A DNA stretch of 42,895 bases from a bacterium. GTDB lineage: Bacteria; Patescibacteriota; Minisyncoccia; Moranbacterales; UBA1568. The stretch spans positions 705,526-748,420 of the forward strand of contig JAKACP010000001.1 in assembly GCA_021821305.1 (NCBI GenBank), in the 5' to 3' direction. Below the pieces are notes generated by a model. It was not told the origin of the DNA. It was given only the letters and a program-made list of their open reading frames with translations, and searched no databases. Shown piece by piece: positions 38,739 through 42,895 of the stretch. Positions within the stretch are counted from its first letter, which is position 1. Every line of letters starts with the position of its first letter. A program made the translations under genes and the position numbers.

Positions 38739-39360
38739 AGTCGTTGAGATTGCGGAACTCCGTGAACGACTCGATATTGGTGTCGTCCGGGGCGTTGTTG
38801 GGGTCGATATTGATGACCAGGCGGACCTTGGCGAGCCGCGCGGCGCGTATGCTGATCGGGGTGGCGAGCGGATTGTTCACGGTGTCGCCGGGATAGTCCT
38901 CGTTGTAGTAGGTGAAGACCGGTTCGGTCGGTTCGTTCGCGATATCGGAGGCGAGCGTCGTCACCGTCCCGTCCCCGCTCGCGTAGGTCACCGGCTGGGT
39001 CGCGGACGGTTCCCGGATGCCGCGCTTGAAATCCCCGTTATCGAGGAAATAGTGCACGCGTTCCGTCACGCCGTCCTCGTCGATATCGATATACGCGGTC
39101 AGATCGAAATCATCCCCCGCCTCGATCGGATAGTCGCCGTTGTCGCCCTGCCGGACCTTGCGGAGCTCCGAGACCGTCACGCTGACCGCGCGGGAGGCGG
39201 CGGCCGAAGCGAGGCCGGTCTCGACGAGGAACGCGTTCGACTGCCAGCTCCGGAGGAAGAGTATCGTGAACCCCTCCATGGCGACGAGCACGATGAAAAT
39301 CGATACCATCACCTCGACGAGGGTCATGCCGCGAAGCCGATTGTACCGGTTCCGTCCCAT
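38728..39360 (-). CDS. Type IV pseudopilin (PilW/PilJ-like)
   Basis: A 210-aa prepilin-like protein. The leader MGRNRYNRLRG ends in Gly and is followed by MTLVEVMVSIFIVLVAMEGFTILF, a class III signal with Glu at position 5 of the mature protein, so PilD would cut after Gly11. The rest is a globular domain without recognisable repeats. Minor pilin of the pilus encoded by the surrounding operon. Confidence 0.85.
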   Translation of the reverse strand: MGRNRYNRLRGMTLVEVMVSIFIVLVAMEGFTILFLRSWQSNAFLVETGLASAAASRAVSVTVSELRKVRQGDNGDYPIEAGDDFDLTAYIDIDEDGVTERVHYFLDNGDFKRGIREPSATQPVTYASGDGTVTTLASDIANEPTEPVFTYYNEDYPGDTVNNPLATPISIRAARLAKVRLVINIDPNNAPDDTNIESFTEFRNLNDYAQ

Positions 39361-39361
39361 A

Positions 39362-40777
39362 TCAGTTCGCGGTCAGGGTTATGGCCTTTTTCTCGAGCAC
39401 GTTGCCGGCGACATCCACGGTCCCCGTGTCCGTCCCGTATCCGGTCGCGCTCGTCTCGATGTCATACGTCCCCGCGACGAGCGCCGGGAGCGCCGTCGGG
39501 AAGAACGCCTGCCCGTTCGCGTTCGTCGTGACCGTCGCATCGTAGACGAGCGTCGCGTTCGTAAGGCGGACCGACGCGCCGGCTATACCGGCTCCGGACA
39601 CGCTGTCGCTCACCGTCACGAGGAGCGACCCGACGGATTTGTCGAGGAGGACGATGGTCGCGGTCTTCGTCTCGCCGGGAAGGACGTCGATCTTCTCTTC
39701 GGCCGCCACGATCGAGTCGCTCCCATGGAAAATCTCGTATCCGGTCTCGCCGGCGCCGAGCGTGAAGACATACTGTCCGTAGCTCTCGTCCGGATAGGAG
39801 ACACTGCCGCTCCCGCCCGTGGTATCGGTCCGGAGGAACGCGTATACCGGGTCGGGCGGATTCGAAAGCGTGACGGTGCCGAGCTGTCGTCCTCCCTCGA
39901 GCGTGAAGTCGATATCCGGAATCGCGGTACCGAACGGGTCCTTCGTCGCGATCGTGATGTCGGCTTCCCGGTCCATGACGAGGGACTTCTGGTTGATCGA
40001 CCCGGCGACGACGGACGCATGGAGATCGAGCGGATCGAACGATGACGCCGGAGGAGCCGGATACGTCCGGGCTCCGTAGTATCCCGCCTTCGTCACGATG
40101 ATCTCGTACTCCTGGTTGCTCGGGGCGGCGCCGAGCCGTATGAGGTTGCCGGTCGCGTCGGTGAGGTCGGTGAAGTCGAGTCCGAGGGTCGTGTTCACGA
40201 CCCGGACCGTGGCGCCGGGAACGCCGGAACCGGACGCATCGAGCACGTTGATCGACAACACGCCCGTATTCGAGGCGGACTCCACGCCGTCGGGAGAAAC
40301 CGTCGTGAAGGTCACCACCTCGTGCGCCCACCCGCCCGTGCCCCACGATACCGCGATGCGCACGCTCTTGTAGTCCGTCGGAGATGAGTCGTTCGGACTG
40401 CCACCGACGGTCCCGTCGTACGGATCGTCGATATACCTCACCGACGTGTGCACCTCATAGGTCGAATTGCTCGCGGCGACGGTCTCGTATTCGAGGATAT
40501 CGCCGGCGGGAATGCCGTATACCCATGCGGAGCCGTTCCAGTACTTCGTGCCGATGATGTCGTAGTCGAGGCTCCGGACGATCTCCATCCTCTGGTTCGC
40601 GAGCGCCGTCGCGCCGAGCCGGTTGCGCGCGTCGAGCATATGCTGCGTGCTGAGCGACCAGGTCGAATAGAAGCTCGTGGTGATGACGGAAAAGAGAAAG
40701 AGGAGCGTCAGCGCCTCGATGAGCGTGAAACCCGCCGCCTTGTTCCTTGTTCCTTGTTCCTTGTTTCTTGGCATCAT
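39362..40777 (-). CDS. Large pseudopilin with carboxypeptidase-regulatory-like repeats
   Basis: A 471-aa pseudopilin. The leader MMPRNKEQGTRNKAAG is cut before FTLIEALTLLFLFSVI (Glu5 present). A PilV-like neck follows (ALANQRMEIVRSLDYDIIGTKYWNG), then two or three carboxypeptidase-regulatory-like beta-sandwiches: VLSINVLDASGSGVPGATVRV (about 185-250), a middle unit (about 265-350) and SLLVTVSDSVSGAGIAGASVRL (about 385-460). Such modules on a minor pilin suggest a tip adhesin or a surface-binding subunit. The leader codons are made of a heptamer repeat. It overlaps pilC by 4 nt (ATGA). Confidence 0.85.
   Translation of the reverse strand: MMPRNKEQGTRNKAAGFTLIEALTLLFLFSVITTSFYSTWSLSTQHMLDARNRLGATALANQRMEIVRSLDYDIIGTKYWNGSAWVYGIPAGDILEYETVAASNSTYEVHTSVRYIDDPYDGTVGGSPNDSSPTDYKSVRIAVSWGTGGWAHEVVTFTTVSPDGVESASNTGVLSINVLDASGSGVPGATVRVVNTTLGLDFTDLTDATGNLIRLGAAPSNQEYEIIVTKAGYYGARTYPAPPASSFDPLDLHASVVAGSINQKSLVMDREADITIATKDPFGTAIPDIDFTLEGGRQLGTVTLSNPPDPVYAFLRTDTTGGSGSVSYPDESYGQYVFTLGAGETGYEIFHGSDSIVAAEEKIDVLPGETKTATIVLLDKSVGSLLVTVSDSVSGAGIAGASVRLTNATLVYDATVTTNANGQAFFPTALPALVAGTYDIETSATGYGTDTGTVDVAGNVLEKKAITLTAN
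40739..40771. repeat. Heptamer tandem repeat in the pseudopilin leader
   Basis: On the plus strand CTTGTTC occurs three times (40739-40759), then CTTGTTT and a partial CTTGG. In the minus-strand gene it encodes the KEQGTRNK part of the prepilin leader. Because the unit is 7 nt, a change in copy number would shift the frame. Confidence 0.85.
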
Positions 40778-41994
40778 TTGATATTTTCCAGCACGCTGTA
40801 CATCGGCTGGAGCATGGCGATCGCGAAAAATCCGACTCCGCCGCCGATGAAGAGCATGAGTACCGGCTCGATGATGGACGACATGTTCTTGGTGATCTGA
40901 TTGACCTCCTCCTCGTAGAACTCGGCGAGTCTCTCGAGCACGAGATCGGTCTTGCCGGTCTCCTCGCCGACCTCGATGATCTGGGCGACGAGGATCGGGA
41001 ATATGCGCTCGTGCGCGGCGATGATCTTGGACAGTTCGGTCCCCTTCTGTATCGCCTCGATCCCTTCCCGGAGCGCGTCACGGTAGTAGACGTTGCCGAG
41101 CGTCTTGGAAACGATGGTGAGCGAATCGACGACCGACACGCCGCTCTTGAGGAGCGAGCTGTAGATGCGCGCGAACCGCGCCGCGTTCACCTTGATGATG
41201 ATGTTGCCGACGATGGGCATCCGCAGGAAGACATAGTGGAAGAACCTCTTCCCCGACGGCGTCCCGTAGAGGAACTTCACGGCCAGCACGGCCGCGACGA
41301 CGATCGCGACGGAGAGGATCGCGTGCGCACGGAGGAAGTCGCTCACGCCCATGATGAAGAGCGTGCTCTTGGGCAGCTGGACGTCCATGTCCGCGAATAC
41401 GCCGGTGATCTTGGGAAGGATGTAGGTGAGCATGAGGATGCCGATGCCGATCATCGCGACGACGATGACCGCCGGATACGTCATGGCGCCCCGCACCTTG
41501 CTCTTGAGGTCGTGCTCCTTTTCGAGCTGGAGCGCGAGGATATTGAGCACGGTCTCGAGATTGCCGGACACCTCGCCGACATAGACCATGTTCGTGAAAA
41601 GCTCGCTGAAGACCGTCGGGTATTTCGCCAGGCTCTCCGAGAGCGTCTTTCCGGCCTGGATCTCATCGTGGACATCCTCGAGGATCTTCCGGAAGGCCTT
41701 GTTCTTCGTCTGGACGGAGAGGCTCTTGATGGCGCGCGCGACGACGAGCCCCGAGGAGATCATCACCGCGAGGTTGCGCGCGAACACCATCTTTTCCTTG
41801 AGCGGAACGGATAAAAACCGGTCGAGAAACCGGACCTGTATCGTGGACTCCGTCTTCAGTTCCTTCGCCGAGGTGAGGAGGAACCCCTGGGCGCGCAGAT
41901 CCTGCGCGAGCGTCCGTTCGTCCTTCGCTTCGGCCTCGCCGGCCGTCGACTCACCGCCCGCGATGTTCTTGGCCGTGTAGAGAAATTTCGGCAT
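40774..41994 (-). CDS. pilC: Type IV pilus platform protein PilC
   Basis: A 406-aa polytopic inner-membrane platform with two T2SF domains. It has KEKMVFARNLAVMISSGLVVARAIKSL (first domain start), GAMTYPAVIVVAMIGIGILMLTYILPKI, then the second domain FARIYSSLLKSGVSVVDSLTIVS, VAQIIEVGEETGKTDLVLERLAEFYEEEV and IIEPVLMLFIGGGVGFFAIAMLQPMY. I used ATG 41994 (MPKFLYTAKN), the conserved N-terminus; the track's 200 extra codons are the shadow of the next gene. The neighbouring motor ATPases pilB/pilT and pilD are not in the window. Confidence 0.95.
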   Translation of the reverse strand: MPKFLYTAKNIAGGESTAGEAEAKDERTLAQDLRAQGFLLTSAKELKTESTIQVRFLDRFLSVPLKEKMVFARNLAVMISSGLVVARAIKSLSVQTKNKAFRKILEDVHDEIQAGKTLSESLAKYPTVFSELFTNMVYVGEVSGNLETVLNILALQLEKEHDLKSKVRGAMTYPAVIVVAMIGIGILMLTYILPKITGVFADMDVQLPKSTLFIMGVSDFLRAHAILSVAIVVAAVLAVKFLYGTPSGKRFFHYVFLRMPIVGNIIIKVNAARFARIYSSLLKSGVSVVDSLTIVSKTLGNVYYRDALREGIEAIQKGTELSKIIAAHERIFPILVAQIIEVGEETGKTDLVLERLAEFYEEEVNQITKNMSSIIEPVLMLFIGGGVGFFAIAMLQPMYSVLENIK

Positions 41995-42022
41995 ACCAGA
42001 TATGTGTGTGTCCGTTTTTTTC

Positions 42023-42031
42023 AGTATACCA
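42023..42031 (-). promoter_or_regulatory. Extended -10 promoter of the pilus operon
   Basis: TGGTATACT on the minus strand, 28 nt before the pilC start; no clear -35 box. Confidence 0.55.
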
Positions 42032-42049
42032 CGAAATGCGGAAAATCGC

Positions 42050-42090
42050 GCCAAGAAAACAGCGCGCATCGGAATCACTTCCCGATGCGC
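42050..42090 (-). terminator. Terminator of the nucleotidyltransferase gene
   Basis: GCGCATCGG and CCGATGCGC pair on the minus strand, followed by TGTTTTCTTGG. The 5' arm overlaps the last codons of the gene. Confidence 0.7.
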
Positions 42091-42895
42091 AATTCCGCGA
42101 ATAGCCGCGTGAATTTTTCGAAATGACGGGGGCCGCGGGGCCGTGGAAGGAAGATGAGCGTCGAGTCGGTGGCCTCGATATGCGCTCCTTCCCACTTCGT
42201 CTTCGGATTGCGCTCGATCTTCCCCTTCTGCCAACGCCCGAGCGCGGACTCGAGCGAGGAGGAATCGAGGAGACGCTCCAGGAACCGCTGAATGAACGGC
42301 GCCGCCGAGGGCTCCGGCCGATACCACAGAGGAAGGAGTTCCGTCGGATGGAAATTCGGCTGGAGGTCGGCGATCCATCGGTTCCTGAGCTCGAAGCGGC
42401 GGAACACGTCCTCGCCGACGATCGGGATGAGAAACCGGTATTCGTTCGCGGAAAAGAGGTCCTTGGAAGAGATTTCCAGGCGATCGAGGGCGACGTAGTA
42501 GTTGAGACACGCGCGGTCGCGCGACCACTCGCCGTGGCGGCGCTTGCCGATCATATGCAGGAAGCCGGTGAGGATCGTCCTCCCCGTCCAGATACGTCCC
42601 TCCTTGAGGACGACGAACAAATCCCAATCGCTCTCCGTATCGCTCTGCTTCATCGCGAGACTTCCCGTCACGCCGACCATCCGGACGAACGGAACGAACG
42701 GAAGAAGCCGGGCGAGCCGGCGGACACGTTTGAGCTTGGCGGACGATATCTTGTCCTTCCGCAGGCGGGAATCGACCAGATCCCCGTGCCCCTTGAGGAA
42801 ATAGAATCCGTCGCGCGTCTCGATCCGACCCGCGAGCGCGTCTTCCCCGAGCGCGCGGACGATGTCCCGGAGCGACGCTCGCCGATCCTCCTCGG
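42075..42895 (-). CDS. Nucleotidyltransferase-fold protein, N-terminus off window
   Basis: The frame is open from the right window edge to the stop at 42075 (about 272 residues seen); the track's start at 42680 is an internal Met. The visible N-terminal part (LRDIVRALGEDALAGRIETRDGFYFLKGHGDLVDSRLRK) looks like the winged-helix part of a common prokaryotic nucleotidyltransferase family. VGVTGSLAMKQSDTESDWDLFVVL is the catalytic motif: Gly-Ser, then Asp-x-Asp. The C-terminal half is helical with Trp-rich patches. Substrate unknown; a small-molecule or protein nucleotidyltransferase is inferred. Confidence 0.75.
   Translation of the reverse strand, partial: EEDRRASLRDIVRALGEDALAGRIETRDGFYFLKGHGDLVDSRLRKDKISSAKLKRVRRLARLLPFVPFVRMVGVTGSLAMKQSDTESDWDLFVVLKEGRIWTGRTILTGFLHMIGKRRHGEWSRDRACLNYYVALDRLEISSKDLFSANEYRFLIPIVGEDVFRRFELRNRWIADLQPNFHPTELLPLWYRPEPSAAPFIQRFLERLLDSSSLESALGRWQKGKIERNPKTKWEGAHIEATDSTLIFLPRPRGPRHFEKFTRLFAELRIGK

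Noticed and set aside
40774-42627. 617-aa ORF as full-length PilC
   Set aside because: The first 210 residues are an out-of-frame reading of the nucleotidyltransferase gene; PilC begins at MPKFLY (41994).
1-42895. CRISPR arrays, rRNA genes, insertion sequences or recoded stop codons
   Set aside because: No regular spacer-repeat pattern, rRNA-like stretch or transposase was seen. TGA ends several genes (e.g. pilN), so a TGA-glycine code is excluded.

Overview
The window looks like a chromosomal stretch of an ultra-small Patescibacteria/CPR bacterium, probably Parcubacteria-like, with standard code (TGA is used as a stop). This is inferred from gene content: a compact mraZ-rsmH-ftsL-ftsI-murF cluster, a type IV pilus operon with PilM/N/O/C and pseudopilins but no secretin gene in view, a lamin-tail surface protein, DUF5671 and DUF475 membrane proteins, many tiny orphan genes, and A/C-rich intergenic repeats. 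No rRNA or CRISPR is visible. Most genes lie on the minus strand. The core is visibly GC-rich, and 16.4-23.2 kb is visibly AT-richer.

Layout. 1-5.8 kb (minus): cell wall and division operon mraZ, rsmH, ftsL-like, ftsI, murF, then a DUF475 membrane gene cut by the window edge. It is driven by a TTGACA-18-TAAAAT promoter overlapped by GTGG repeats that look like a MraZ operator. 6-9.7 kb: a membrane protein, a lamin-tail/PKD surface protein, a cold-shock protein and thymidylate kinase. 9.8-16.4 kb: small orphans, a Cas4/RecB-like nuclease, a DUF456 protein, an exported alpha/beta hydrolase, an ExoX-like exonuclease, a solitary Mu Gam-like DNA-end-binding protein and a GIY-YIG protein. 16.4-23.2 kb: a defence island next to tRNA-Arg(TCT), with two operons: AbrB-like + type III Mod + Res, and XRE regulator + ImmA/IrrE protease + an unrecognised PD-(D/E)XK protein. 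23.4-29.3 kb: an M23 peptidase, several orphans, a DUF5671 protein and a likely stress operon bcp-SOUL-VOC-MGMT. 29.4-34.6 kb: rarA, acylphosphatase, exonuclease III, a 50-aa membrane peptide, a MiaB-type enzyme and rlmN, with two copies of a ~130-bp imperfect palindromic repeat. 34.6-42.0 kb: type IV pilus operon pilC, two pseudopilins, a PilX-like gene, pilM, pilN, pilO and a membrane protein. 42.1 kb-end: a partial nucleotidyltransferase.

Two patterns cut across the window. (1) Many conserved genes lack a Shine-Dalgarno (SD) sequence and instead start as (C)CTATG. The small orphans, tmk and Gam have textbook SDs, and most of these also have their own TTGACA-type promoter and terminator. 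(2) Several promoters use a GTATACTG -10 element placed so close to the start codon that the mRNA should be leaderless or nearly so.

The best candidate for an undescribed system is the XRE-ImmA-nuclease triad beside the type III restriction-modification operon. Everything here was read by eye; family names rest on motif recognition, not database searches.
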